A stretch of 64,000 nucleotides of DNA from Chrysomallon squamiferum (lineage: Eukaryota > Mollusca > Gastropoda > Neomphalida > Peltospiridae). Positions 1 through 14,288 of this stretch are shown one piece after another. The stretch spans positions 2,211,943 through 2,275,942 of the forward strand of contig CM022672.1 in assembly GCA_012295275.1 (NCBI GenBank), in the 5' to 3' direction. Both the position numbers and the translations under genes were made by a program. How positions within the stretch are numbered: the first letter of the stretch is position 1; every line of letters starts with the position of its first letter. The notes beneath the pieces are model-generated. The model was not told where the DNA came from, searched no databases, and worked only from the letters and a program-made list of their open reading frames with translations.

Positions 1-3000
1 TTGTATTTTGCATTTGGAGGTTTCTGATTGTGGAAGGATTCAAATTGAATCTAGATATGTAGTTATATCTTTTATTCAACAAACATATTGGCCACCCATT
101 ACAGCTTTTGTCTGACGATCAAATGCACTGGATGTTACTATGATAAGCAATGATGCTAGATGATGGCAGAATTTGAACATGTGAAGTAACCTTTGCTCTG
201 ATTTGACTAAAAAGTGTCAAGAATTAATAACAGAGTGTTTGAAAGAAGAAAATGTAAACAGAAAGATGTGTGTATCATCAGAGATGGATTGTTTTATTAC
301 TACACATACTTCATGCAGCTGCTACTACCATTCACGTCATGGTGGTGGGTGTTAAAAAAGAAAAAAGAAAAAGAAAATAAAAAAATATTAATTTCCAAAT
401 ATCATATCTTAAGTGTGTCAGTAACTTACACATGAAGGATATCAAAAATGTTGGATCTTTTTTTTTTTTGAATCTAGATTGTTTAAAAAACAGACCTCAA
501 AACAAAGCAAAATCAAAAAGTATTTTTCTTCTGAAAATATTTGACAGAAGAAAACTGCTTTCTTTTTTTTTTTTTTTTTTTTATTATTGTAATGGGACCA
601 CCTGTATTTTTTTTTTTCCTTATATATATAAAATGAAGAAGTATGTTTTGCCAGAAATAGTCCATAAATCTGTAAATGGACTATACCTATTTGGATGTTT
701 ACATGTTTCTCCTTTATTTCTGCTCATGAAGAATATATTTTACAAGACGAAGATGTTTTCAGATCAGACTTGTTGCAACATGACCCTCACAATAATAATA
801 TGGATATTTTGTTTCTCATCTGAAGTGACATATTAATTGTTACTGATTTGTACAGAACCAAAATGTGTTAAATTTTGTATAGATAGTTTAGTAAGTTATT
901 CATGGAAATGAATGTTTGTGATGAAGTAAAATAACAGAAAGAAATATTAGAAGTAAAAAAAAAAGAAAAGAAACAAAAGAGAATGAATTTTGTGTATTTT
1001 TGTTAAATGTTATGAAATGTTGTTTTTGTGTTATGCTTGATAGTTTTGAGGTAAAAAAAAAAAAAAAAATGTTTTAATATCTTGTAAGTTTGAATCACCC
1101 TAAAAATTAAAAATTAGGTTTTAATCAGTTGGGATAATAAAAATTAATGCACTTTAATGGCATAGTCTTACGAAATGTCATTTCTTTAAGTAAAAAAAAA
1201 AATTGAATATATTTAACTGTAGATCTCTACTGCTAAAAACTAGCTTCACAAAACAGACACCTATATAAAGGGCAGACCACTCTAAAACAAAAAATATTCA
1301 AAACGTAGTTAATAAGCACCACCTAATATGGCTAATTTTACAAGCACAATGTTCAACTTTATTAAAAAAAAAAAAAATATTTTATTTTTATTTTTGAATT
1401 TTATTTATGTAAGATACAAAATATTTCAAATAGCTTTAAAACACAGTTTACATTTCACTTCTCTGAAATCTCCAGGAGCACACTGAGTTTGGAATTTTTA
1501 AATTTGCTAAATTTTCAAAAATAGTAAGCTGTAAATAAGATATACTATGGGAAAAGAAATACTGAAGCTACATTAATGAAAGAAATAATTATTCTCTGTG
1601 CTGTATCTGATTAAAAACCATAGAGATAATAATCAGAAAGGAAACCTGATAGTCATTCAATGGGCTAATTTTTACTTGTTAGCAGGAAAGTGAATTTTAT
1701 AATGCACCTTCTCACAAGCTAATTACACAATTTATTTAACAGTCACATGACACTTTTTGTTAGATTAGAAAGCAGCCTAAAAGGAGTCCCAAAAATGATT
1801 AATTAAATAAACATCCAATAAGACATCTAATATATACACATTTTCTTAATTATCTATAATCTACAAATGCAAATGTAATAATTTACACAATAACAAGATC
1901 AGCAACAACCACAATAATAATAATTTTTAAAATCTAAAGAAAAGAGAAAAAAGAAATTAAAAAGGAAAAACAAACAAGAGAAATAAATAAAAGCTTTGGA
2001 AAACTGAAAAATAAGATTATTATGCTGTATATAATTATTTTTGCTCTCAGAACAAGGATCTTATTTGTTACTATTTTTATGCTATCAATCACATCTTCAA
2101 AATTTATTATGACAACTCTCCCCTAATCTGAAATTAAATGAGAACATGTTGAATTACTTCAAAAAATGACAATATGATTAAATTATATTTTTTTTCCTTC
2201 CAAAGTCTTTTTCTTTTTTTAACAAGAGACGATAAAAAAAAAAGAAATAAATAAAAAAAAAAAAAAAAAGAAAGAAGAAAAAAAACACCAAAGGAAAAAA
2301 AAAGATAAAAGAATGGAATCCCAAATGAGGTTTCAAATACAGTTTAAACTGCTTCATAATGATCATTTTGTTTTGCTTTAATATCCGATAACAGAAAAAA
2401 AAAAACGAAAGAAAGAAAGAAAGAAAAAACAAACATGTAAAATGTTATTGTCAGTTTACAGTTGTTTCTGTTTTGTGAATCTTTTTGCTGTGACACAATA
2501 AGAAACATTCAATTTGTTTTGGTTTTTTTATTATCTGAAAGGCTCGTTTTTTAAATTATTTCTCTCTTTTTCATTTATTTATTTATTTTGACATTTGACA
2601 TTTTTCTTTTCTTTTATTTTAAAATTATTTTACATATAAAAATCTCACTTTAGCATTATTTAGAAAATACTTCATTTCTCACAATATTTTATTACTATTT
2701 TTAGAAAAAAGATTTAATTTCGGTTATTTTCTAGTTTTACACATTTGTTTGTGCATTATTATTATAATTTTTATAGTTTACATTTATCTAAATATTATTT
2801 ACAAAAATAAAATTTAATATTTTCGTTGATCATCACTGTAAACATTAATTTTCAATTTTTGCCCCATGCATCTCAAAACAAATGTTTGTTCAGTTAATAT
2901 TACATTTCATGCTACTATTATAATATTTTCCATTTTTTTTTTTTCTTTTTTTTTTTGTTTATCTCAAATCCATTATTTACTTAAAAGATAAATTCTTATA

Positions 3001-3238
3001 CTAATAAATAAATATTTCTAAGATTTCTGAAATCGAACATTGCTACAGACTGAATATATAAAAAATACAGTAGAAATAAAAACAACATTTTTGATTTAAA
3101 AGAGTTATCTACCTTTAAATTATAATTCATTTGTAGATAATTTCTAAATAATTGTAAATTCAAAAAACGTATAATTTCTTGCTTTACTTGTTTGTTATTT
3201 CTTAATAGTTTTTTTGAATATCAAAGATTACAAAAATT

Positions 3239-3345
3239 ATATAATAACAATAACAATAATAACAATAATAATAATAATAATAATAAAAATAATAATAAAA
3301 TACTAATAATACAATAATAAAAATTATTATTATTATTATTATTTA
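3239..3345. repeat. TAA/TTA trinucleotide repeat with inverted halves
   Basis: Runs of TAA/AAT with interruptions are followed by a TTA run, so the two halves are complementary and could pair. It lies in gene-free AT-rich DNA. Confidence 0.8.
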
Positions 3346-4204
3346 CTTTTTCTTCTTTTTTTTTCAAAATTTTTGTTTCAACGTAGATTATAAAGATTTC
3401 GGCAATTTTCGCCGTATGAAACGTCTTAGACTACCACAAAAGTAACTATTATGCAGTGCATGGGAGATAACTCTGTTTAAAGATTATATAATCTTAGTTA
3501 TCCCGTCCCAAAAACGAACACTTTACTTTGTCCAATGGTAAGTATTTGATTTGATCAATGAAAATCTCCTGTTTTTAATCATTTATACATTATCTTTGTG
3601 CAGGACCATCAAATTATACTTATGTGCATATCTTTATATTGTAAATATGTATTATAATGTAAATATGATTATTATGTTGTACATTAATGTTATAAAAAAC
3701 AAAAAAGTACATAATAGTACTAATAATAACAATAAATGATGCTAGCTTTTGTGTGACTAATAAATTGTTAAAAATTATTTGATTATTATTATTCTTGTTA
3801 CTTTTTTGATATCATTTTGATTCTCTCAGATGTGAAACCATGATTCTATAAAATGCAATAATTAAATGAGTTTTGTTTGTCTCATGGTAATCAAAGTAAA
3901 CTGAATGGAATGGATAAAAAAAAAAGTCTGAATCTTTCTGCAGTCTCATGGAAGAAGCTGACAAGTTAGAATTTTTTGTGTTTAGAAACCATTACAAGAA
4001 GATACTGCTAAACTATATAAGTCTGAGTACCAGCGTTGCAATTTTAAAAATAAATTAGTTAAACGTCAGTCTTCATGCTCACTGCACACAGGGTTGCAGT
4101 TTTTGCTGATTAAAACTTTATTTCCTTGAAATTTATTACTTTCTGATGATATTACTTTCTGTGCTAAAATCCTGGATGTGTCTTTTGCTTTTCACAGATA
4201 TAGC

Positions 4205-4290
4205 CAAAGTTTTTTGGGTCACACAGACGCACACATACACACACATATACACAGATGCACAAACACACACACACACACACGTGTGGGTGT
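4205..4290. repeat. Imperfect CA repeat
   Basis: CA dinucleotides with ACAT/GCAC interruptions give way to a short GTGTG run. The open frames over it are microsatellite translations rich in Thr-His. Confidence 0.8.
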
Positions 4291-5594
4291 ATATGCACAT
4301 GTTTATGTTAGTCATTTTCTCAATATTTTACTTGGTTCATCTTCTGAATAAAAAATAAATACATAAATAAATAAAAAATTATATTGTTTTAAATATCATT
4401 TTTAAAACTTATTTCTTCCATTTTTATTCATTTTGAGATACACAATTTATCCAATGAATAAATAAACACACAAATAGAGAACAAATATTTTCATTACTTT
4501 TACTTTTTCAGGTTCTTCTAGTGTCCAACAGCTTTAATGAAACATACCTCACAGATTAAATATAATCCTGAATAAACAAAAAAGATCTTTATATTTTATT
4601 TGTACCAAAAACTAAACATTTTAGAGACAAAGCTATTTCTAACTCCATGAGTCATAATCAAAATCAGTAATACAATTCAACTATCCCTTTTCCAAAATCT
4701 TTGATAGACTAAATAGATTATATGGTTTATTTGTAAGGACTGCTTTAAATAAAACTTATAACATTTTCTTGTACATAATTTTCTAATATGCAAGTCATGT
4801 TATACACACACACACAGACACACAGAGACACACCCAGACAGACACAAGAAGAAGAAAAGAAAAAAGAAAAATAGTGTGGATAATGGATAACTGATCTGAA
4901 TAACTTTACTGAGTCAGGCTGTGCACACAACTGAATGTTGTGTTTGTTAAATTTGAACAAGATTGTAGAGAAAAGTAATGACCAGGCTTATAATAACACA
5001 AAATGTGATAACTCATATTTGTTGTGTTAGAGAATATTATGGCTGGTAATGTTAATGTTGTATAAAACTAGTTATTAATTGCTTGGGAGAATTAAAAACA
5101 TTATGATGTTTTAATGATACACTGTCTACTGTGTTTTGTGCACATTTAGGCAGTGAAAACATTTAAAAAGACATACAAGCCAAAATTTATATAAAAAATT
5201 AAATGATAAAACAATTATTTGAAAACAGCTTTAAAAAATCACACTATCTTAAGACAAAAGTGATTTCAAAAGATCATACTACCTTAGTTAAAAACAAGAA
5301 AAAGAAAATAAGAAGCCTGTCTTGAAAGTCATTTTATTTTAATACAAAATCAGTTTAATAATTCAGAACTTTTGCCCATTTTACTTTCAGTATCAAACAT
5401 TTATATTTAGTGACTGGTTTAAAATGTGGACACTATAATATTGTTTAAAAGTGCATGTCTTAAGAAAATATGCTTACAATCATGAAGTAAAAATTCTGCA
5501 TTCATTGTTTGACAAATCTATATAGAGATTACTTTACATCAGAAAAAAAAATCTTGTCTGCATATTTATTTCATTTTGGGTTGTTTTGTTGTTG

Positions 5595-5690
5595 TTGTTT
5601 TTTGTGGGTTTCTTTTTTTCTTTTCTCTTTCCCTTTTCTTTTTTCTTTTTCTTTTTTCTTTTTCTTTTTTTTTCTTTTTTTTTTTCTAAA
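5595..5690. repeat. Pyrimidine-rich T/C tract
   Basis: About 95 bp of nearly uninterrupted T and C (TTTTC/TTTCC units). Frames on both strands are low-complexity Phe/Leu or Lys/Glu translations and are not genes. Confidence 0.8.
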
Positions 5691-7495
5691 TTGGTTTCAG
5701 TTATATTTAGTAACAGCACAAATTTTATTTACCAGACTGTTTGCTTTTGTTACAGGTTTAAGCACAGTAATGATAAATATATTATATGCATATATATATA
5801 TATACTGATGTCATTACTTTGAGCAACACTTGTTTTCATTGGCTGAGAGAGCAAACTATTAATTTAAAACTTGTTAAATACTACATATTTTTTAATTGGT
5901 TGAAAGTACTACAAGCTATATATCTTTCATTGGCTATATCACTTTTGCCACTGTTAGCTTTCTATGACAATATAAAAAACAACTTACATATATAAGCACA
6001 CAAATATTTTTCAGTCTTCTTAACAAAATGAACACTCTGACAATTAAAATATTTATTTTGATACTTTCAGCGAAGACAATCTATGAATATTTATTAATAT
6101 GTAAAAAATTAATATAAATTTAAAATCCTCTATAGTGATTTATGAAGGGACAGTATTTGTTGTTTTCAGTATGAATATTCAGCTGTGAATTATATTTAAT
6201 TTAACCATATTTTATAATCAGAAAAGGAAGCCAGATTGGCTGTGATGTTGTATTTGTTGGCCACAAACAGCTCTGTAAGGAACACACAGTATAGTTTATT
6301 ATTATAGTTACTGTCAGATCATAGCCAGAATTTCATGCATGGTTAAAGTTTGATCACATGGATACAGTTACAATCTTATTAAAGTATTTATTATGACAAG
6401 GAGCAATGTACACGTATATCCAGTAATAACATCATGATCATGTTGTTTAAGAAAGAGAAATAAATTGTTCAAACATAGTAAGAACGTGTTCCTTAAATAT
6501 CATCTTTATTATGTTACGTGCATCTGGGAATTGTGGTTTCGTACATATTAAATGTTTACAAATGATGGATTATTCAATTTAAAATTGCAGTTTTGCAGGT
6601 TTTACACTTGAAATGCATAGTTAGTGTAACTCAAAGGTTTATTTATAATGATGGATTATACAGTCTGAGAAGTCAATTTTACAATTTTTGCACTTAAAAT
6701 TAATAGTTAGTGTAAATCGTAACAGAATTTAAAATGACATTTATGTGAACTGACATTTTGGCTGTGCTCAAAGACTGTTACAAGGTGAATAATGTTATAC
6801 TACAGATATACAGAGGTGCTGTCATACGAGATAATTCGGCTAAAACTACATGTCCTAACAGACGGTACATTGTCATTCTAATGTCAAAACCTTTATAAAC
6901 CTTCATGATGTATGCTGCATGATGATACTTTGCACCACTATTGTCTTGGCTGATTAAACTCATTCGTCAGGTTACATAACTTCAGACTTTGTATGATGTA
7001 TTGTTATTTAATCTTCGTCTGGTAACACTACCTTTGCAGGCCTTGTCCTTTTCTGATCACACCTATATTTATAATTTCATCTCGATACATTTTTTATACG
7101 TCCATCTTGAATGATATCACCTTTCTGTTTGAAATGAAATATCAGATGGTATATATGACTACTGTGTTGCATTATGGAACATTAATACATCTTTGTCTTA
7201 ATTAATCATAATACAGTATATTGTCATTGTGTAACATTATCTTTATCCCTGGTAAAATATTGTTACTTATCCTCTAATAATAACAAAGCAATTAAACCAC
7301 ATTTAAAAAAGCTCAACCACATTCAAAAAAGCTCTTGGATTTATTAAGCAATGAATAATGAAATTATTTTCCTGATCTATTCCATTTTTTTAATGATTTT
7401 CTTTTCCTTTCATTTTTGTATGATTGTAAAATTATGTATTAAACACTAATTATATTTAAATTCACCCTACCAAGCCTATCACATTTAATACAATA

Positions 7496-7693
7496 CATGG
7501 CCATAACTACACTGAGACAAATGAGGCAAATCCCTCATACTGAAACTGATGAAATATAAATCTGCATTCCAATATTCATTTACGTCTACAGTTATGGTTT
7601 GAAGTCTACTGACATTGCTGCAGTGAAAGACATGACTGACTTCAATGACATCAGCTTTTGCCTCATTTCAAGAAGACTCTAGTTACAGCCATG
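7496..7693. mobile_element. Short inverted-repeat element (MITE-like)
   Basis: The ends are inverted: the left end starts CATGGCCATAACTA and the right end, read on the other strand, starts CATGGCTGTAACTA. Both ends also carry a GAGGCAAA block further in. The length of about 198 bp and the absence of a coding frame fit a non-autonomous DNA element. A related end occurs in inverse orientation at about 42,031-42,083. No clear target-site duplication was identified, so the superfamily is not assigned. Confidence 0.6.
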
Positions 7694-9425
7694 CAGTACT
7701 AACCACTAGTTTACAAAAGATTAAATGGTAATATGATTTGACTTTTTAAATGTTAAATACAGTGTGAGGACATTAACTAAAATTTGTGTTTGCAGTATGA
7801 TTGGGTCATGGTCAAAAGCAAGGAATATATAGAATAAATCCAAATTTGTCACTAAGATTATCATTTATGTCAGAACAAAATAATTATATTGTACAAGTGA
7901 AACTCTGTTTTAAATTAACTCTTAACTAAAGAAAGGAATATAAATTTATATGTAATTTAATATTTGATATCAGTATCAGTAACACAAAACCAGAGTATCC
8001 TTGGCTGTAACTAAGACCTGATACTGTTGAATAGCTGCATATTTATTTTAAAAATCTGAAAGACTAATAGCTTCAGTAGCTGGAAGAGCAGCAGAATGAT
8101 TTTATTTTTGTAGCTTGTTTGTTTGGTCCTGAACTTTTTGTGATTAGTATAGTTAAACAAGTAAATCGTGAACAGTCCTTCCTTCACATTTAAAAGAATT
8201 ATTTTAATATAAAAGTTTATACTTCAATATTATTTAATCAATAGGTCGTACAATACCTAGTTGACAGATGGGGACTGTATACTTCTGTAGGTGTGTAAAT
8301 GTTTGTCTATAAACCCACCCAAACCACATCCACATATGTACACACTGCACACACACATTTGATACAGTTTTTTTATACAGGAAAAGAAAATCTTGGTGTT
8401 GTTCTAGCAATAAAAACGAAACAAATTCAGCACTTTCTAATTTTGTTTTAATTGATATCTGAACAATAATTTTCCATCTCTACTGAGAACATGACAACCT
8501 ACTTATATGTTTCAGTATTTACATCAAAACAGGTCAACATATAATACTAATACTGTTTACAAGTTGAATCTGCAAGACAAATCTGTCCATTTGTAAACTG
8601 CTTTTATACATATGTTTGACAATTATAAAAAATTGTAAATTAATTTTCACTTCATGTAAGTAACTGTTGTAATAAGATTGTTATTATTTACTGAATGTAA
8701 AATAATGTAAAACAATGCTTGAAATACACTCAAACATTCAAATAACAATTGTGTTTTAGTTGTTATTTTACGGTACAATGTAAGCTCTACCTTTGGTGAA
8801 GAAATATTCTGAATGTGTTCTGCATACTTCTTTATAAGTTAAATTCTATCTGATTTTAATTAATAATGAAGGCTAACAACAAATAAATACAGTTACAAAA
8901 TATCTGGGCACCGACATTTTCCCACAGTCATAGTATCATTGCATATATGGTGGGCCAATCTGTCTAGCACTGGTCAAACAAAATACAGCCACCAGTTCAA
9001 ACTACACACAATAATGTAATGTCTTAAAAGGGTAGTGTGGCAGTGTTTAAAAGTGTTATAACAGTATTACTTTATTGTCAGAATTTGTTACTAATGATCA
9101 GAGGTAACTGAAATCAAATAAATGAACTTGTTATAAGTTTAAAGACATTCTTAAGATGACTCATTTATACAACTGCAGGTACACTTTGATGTAAATAATA
9201 TCATTCACAAGAAATGTATTATTAATTCATGGTTCATGGTTATATCTTCATCTTTACTTGATAACAATTGTTATAAATTCAACTTTAACTGACGACAATA
9301 GTTAGAGTTAACTGATAACAGCTATGTTATAAAATCAACTTTTCAAGGATAATAAATACATTTTAACATGATAATTTCACCAAACTGTTTGGTTTAACGA
9401 AAAAAAAAATAAAAAAAAACGAAAA
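7694..9425. other. AT-rich intergenic DNA
   Basis: No coding region, RNA gene or clear mobile element could be supported in this stretch. There are scattered short CA runs, for example around 8,340-8,360. Confidence 0.5.
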
Positions 9426-9429
9426 TTAT

Positions 9430-9990
9430 TATTCACATTTCATGATTATCAGAAAAATAATGTCAGCTTAATATTCATAAAGCAAAACATTCTTCGATAC
9501 CACTTAAATTTACATTTATAATTAAATGTATGTCAAAACATTTTAATACCCAAATACTACAATTAGTGGATTATGTAACATTCTTAGTGCAGTATATATT
9601 CTTTGATACCAACATGTTTATTTCATATTATAATTTAATATTTATTTGTAGAAAATAAAACAGTCTTAAAACATTGATTATTTTGTGTAACGTTCTTAGT
9701 GCAATATCACTTTTTTTTTTACTACAAGGTAATTTCACACCCTGATTTCACATTTATGACTTAATGGATATTAAATACTTAACTTATGATTTGTAGGTTT
9801 ATAGGTCATAATAATTTATCAGTGACATAACACATTTATTATTTTATTACGACATTCTTAGAGCAATATTAAGTACTTTCTTTCAAATGAGTTAATTTTG
9901 CAATATAATTTCACATTTATAACTTAACTGACATTAAATACTTTCAGAACATGATTTGTAGGAGTAATCAGTGGTTTGTACATTATTACT
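9430..9990. repeat. Degenerate tandem repeat, period about 125-155 bp
   Basis: The phrase ACATTCTTAGTGCAATAT or a close variant recurs at about 9,572, 9,693 and 9,847. Each is followed by a stretch with TTTCACATTTATAACTTAA and then ACATTAAATACTT. The units have diverged, and no frame runs through them. Confidence 0.6.
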
Positions 9991-10954
9991 CAGTGTCTAT
10001 AGTTGGCAATACCCTGTCTGAATGCAATAAATTGTTGAAATACATCTTTCAGTTTGCTATCATTATTTTTACTTTTTATTCTACATTATTTAACTTTTTT
10101 TTTTTATCAGTATTTTAGTTTTTGGTCTTTGTTATTATCTTTTCTATTTGTTATCAATATTTTATTTGTGTTCTATGTTATTATTACCTATTTGTTATCA
10201 AGTTATGCTTCTTTTATCAGTTGATTTTATTCTTTAAATTAAAAATATATATCTATCGCATTCATAGTACTTCTCCTAATCTCAAACAATTTCCAGGTTA
10301 CAGAATAAGAAAATTATGCATATCAATCCATTCTGAGTAAAACAAGATCATATATTCATATAATTCTAAAATCTATTTCTAACTAAAGCATCAATCACCG
10401 GTTATATCAATTATTGTATAAACCAACACCACAGTAATATTTATGAGTAAAACCATGAATGACTTAGAATCATAATGGCTCAACTGACAGCACTATTTGA
10501 AAGAAATTCTATTGTATATCTAATTATACTAACAATACAACTTTAATCTGTGTTGCATGCCATCATACATACAGCTCAGAACTACATATACATAACAAGA
10601 GACAGAACCAATTGCCATTTATGATGGTCTACACTTTATCAATTAGCAATAAGGAATCTTTTTAATGTACATTCCCAAAGACAGAAAATCTGTAATGAGA
10701 CACTGGGTGATACAGGAAATATCCATATTAAATATAATTATTCCAGTAAAGATACTTATGCTGATACAGGAAATATTCTTATTAAATATTAGTGTTGCTC
10801 ATTTTTTATACATAACAAATTCATATAGTTATATTAATCCTGTAAGGCACTGATGTTGCATTTAAATGTTTTAATCATCACTGCCATATGTTAAGTCATT
10901 ACTGCCAAATGTCTGATGTCCACTGAAGATCCACTGTGCAATGCAGATGTTCTG

Positions 10955-11560
10955 GATTACACATGCTTCAAGGACTCTGGGAAATTGGTGTGTAAAGTGA
11001 AGTAGAGGAATATGAATTGGTCAAAAGAAGTATGACATCATTCAGCTATACTTAAGATAAATTACTGCTTCAGGGGATTTGGTATCTGTATCAGCCAGCC
11101 ATCTTCTTTGAGCTAGTTCAGTTACTTGTATCAGCCATGGATATGTGTGAAGTTGATCAGGGCAAGTAATGTTGCTTTAAAGAGGTCTATGACATCACTT
11201 GACTTTACTGAAAATAATTACAGCTTCAGGGAATCTGTGTTCCATACAAAAGCTGATCAGTTACTTCAGTTACCATAAACATCATCCAAGAAAAAAGGTT
11301 AAAGTGAAGATGAGCAAAGTAAACTGAGCAAAAAAATCTAACATTACTCAACTGTAAGAAAAATAATTGTAGCTTCAGGGAATGTGTGAAATACGTACCC
11401 TGTACATTCAGCTGCTGCAATATGGATCAAAAATGTGAAGCAAAAAATACAGTGTTAAGGTGAAAATGAGCCACAAAGGTGGCTTATTGGAATATGGCAG
11501 CCTGTGACATCACTATCAAATAATTAAAATAATTACTGTGCCTTACAGCAATACCAGATA
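10955..11560. repeat. Degenerate tandem repeat, period about 157 bp
   Basis: GACATCA or ACATTACTCA occurs at 11,034, 11,191, 11,341 and 11,506. Each copy is followed by TAATTACNGCTTCAGGG-like sequence. Spacings of 157, 150 and 165 bp show a decayed satellite array rather than genes; open frames inside it are short. Confidence 0.65.
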
Positions 11561-12599
11561 TTTAGAAAAACTGACACCATCCTTTGACTTTCTTTGATAT
11601 ATATACACACATGTAAAGTCAGTTAATATAATTATGAAGTTATGAATTTTTTTCTTTTTTATTAAGAAAACTGGTCTTAAGAAAGAAGTGATACTGCATA
11701 TGAGGAGAGGCATCTCCATTACCTTAAATGGTTTTATTCATCAACATATTTTTAATAATTTTTGATTTTACATTTCAGACAAATTTTATAACAGTATTTA
11801 GTATATGTCAGTTATATAAGATTTACAAAGATAATAGACGTGAAAAACAAAATCCACTGTACACACACACACACACACCATCTGATGACTGTGCCTATCA
11901 AAGACAGCAAGTAAAGTAAATTGCACAGTGAAGTCCAGTAAGAACAAATGAACCCTGTCACCCATAATGTATCATCCCAAGATCCTAAAAATTAAAATTT
12001 AAACTATTTTTTTTTTTTTTTTTTTTTTTATATCTACTTGGCAAGCTACCTAGAAATCTCTATGTTTATAATAATCATGGTATCTAACATCATTCAGAAT
12101 AACATAAAATGAATGATATATTTCCAAAACCCATTCTTAACTAACATTCTTCATCACCAGTCATATTGTAATATATTTGACTAAACAAATCCATTAAGCA
12201 TTTTGATAATCTCGTTAACACCAAACTTTGTCCTATCTTGAAGTGACCTAACTTAGCTATGTGAATTCTGGCTGAATTTTCCACCAGAAACAGTTTACTA
12301 TTTATGAATTTTATCTAGCAGATCATTTTTCATTACTGTCCTCAATAGGTTACATATTCTTTGATATTAATATCATCATAATGATCCTATTTCTATATAC
12401 AGTTACATTCTCTAATATAATATCAACATAAAACTGAACTGCACATTACATTCTTTTATAATACTTTTAACATCCTTGGAATACTGCATTTGAAAGTGAT
12501 ATCGATATAATGCCCATAGTATATAATATAAAATATATAATATGCTCTTTTTTCTTTGATGAGTCCATTGATCCTTCTTCTTTGACATTTCTATCCACA

Positions 12600-13690
12600 T
12601 AATCATACATTAAACATATATATTATTATTACCAGAGTATTTTTAGTGCATCATACCATAATTTTGATATGTATGTCATGATGGAAAATTATAAAGTGAA
12701 AGGCACTTTTTGATATCTCTGTCAATACATTTCTTCATCACATGTTCTTTGATATCTACATCTTATGACAACATTCTTGGTTCAAAGCACTTTTTGATAT
12801 TTTCATTAGTTTAAATCCTAATATTCTTAGAATAAGGCACTTTTTAATATTTATATTACTAATTATGCATATAGGTATTTTTTAAATTCAATATTAAATA
12901 TGATATTCTTAATTTACAAAACAAACTGAAATTTGTCTCAGCACACATATTATTAACTCTATTTACCCTGTGTTCTTTCATTTGGCTGTCAATATGATAT
13001 TTTTATAGTGTTAAGCACATTTTAATATTTATATAAATACTATGTTAATTCTGCATATACAGTGTTTGATATCAATATGATGTACATGACATTCTTAATT
13101 CTAGTTAGTTTTTGATATTTATGTATTGAGTATTGATTCTGTTTACCCTGTATATTTTTTTCATATGTTTGATATTTTTAGTGTAAGGCATTTTTCAGTA
13201 TTTATATAAATACTATGTTAATTCTGCATATATAGTTTTTGATATCAATATGATGTATATTCTTAAATCAAGGCACTTTTTCATATTTATATCAGCATAC
13301 AATTATTAATGTTTATTGTGTCAATATTCCTTCATTCTTGTCAATATTATACTCTTAGTGTAAGGCACTTTTGTAATATTTGTATCAGTTATATGATAAT
13401 TCTGCATGCATACTCTGTGGTGATAATAAAACATTCGTTGCATGAAGCATTTCTTGATATCAATATCATACCAGCATATATATATTCTTTGATAATTATA
13501 CTGAGGTAATATTCTTAGTTGAGGCACTTTTTGAATTAACATAAAATCATGCATACATTCTTTGATAAGTATATGAGGTAATGTTCTTAGCTTAAGGCAT
13601 ATTAATATGAAATTGATTTTGAATCTGCATGCATATGGTTTGATATGTATATGGATACGACATTCATAGCTTTAGGACCTTTTCCTTTGT
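12600..13690. repeat. Degenerate AT-rich tandem array downstream of the polyamine oxidase gene
   Basis: Phrases such as CTTAGTGTAAGGCACTTTTT, TTTTGATATCAATATGATG and TTAATTCTGCATATA recur many times in the same order. The array ends just short of the stop codon of the minus-strand polyamine oxidase gene and could be part of that gene's 3' untranslated region. Confidence 0.6.
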
Positions 13691-13738
13691 CATATTTCTG
13701 TTCTTGAAAATGTAGTTGGTATCTGAGTTAGAACTGAA

Positions 13739-14257
13739 CTATTTGCTGTAAATATCTAGTATAGTTCTTGCAGCATCCTCCCCATTCTCAAGAGCCCCAT
13801 GGGCTGCTGAGTAATGATGCTGACTGTAGGCTTCGCCGGCAAATAACAGAACTGGATCCTGGGAAAAAAACAACAAAAAAAATATTTGTCATTCAAAACA
13901 GAATTGGATCATGTAAACAAAACTGGATTGTGATAAATAAAACAAATGACTGTGAAAAACAGACCTAGATCATAGAAAGTAAGATTTGATTTAGTAATGC
14001 AATAACTGGATCTTGAAAATTATTTAAATTGGATAATAAAGTGCAAAACAAAATCTTGTAATAAAGAACTGGATTGTTTAAAACAGACTGGAACTGATAT
14101 GACTGAATATATACATATTCTTTAAAACAGATTTGTATTATGTAAAACACAACTAAATAATAAACAACAGTATTGGATAATTTTGCTAACAAATAAAAAG
14201 AAGGAAACAAAAAGTGTTGGTCTTTAAGACACAAGAAATATAATCTTTGAAAATCAC

Positions 14258-14288
<31 letters not shown>

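Larger units (their letters stand above)
1..7490. other. AT-rich intergenic DNA, no gene supported
   Basis: Open frames here are short, low in complexity and mostly created by A/T homopolymers or CA repeats. None shows a conserved domain or a matched splice structure. Poly-T and poly-A runs recur (about 560-580, 1055-1070, 2255-2270 and 5640-5690), with a TAA/TTA run near 3240-3345. The left edge could be the 3' untranslated region of a gene outside the window, but nothing in the sequence proves it. Confidence 0.6.

Noticed and set aside
432-836. Plus-strand open frame near the left edge
   Set aside because: Composed largely of Phe/Lys from T and A runs, with no recognisable domain or splice structure.
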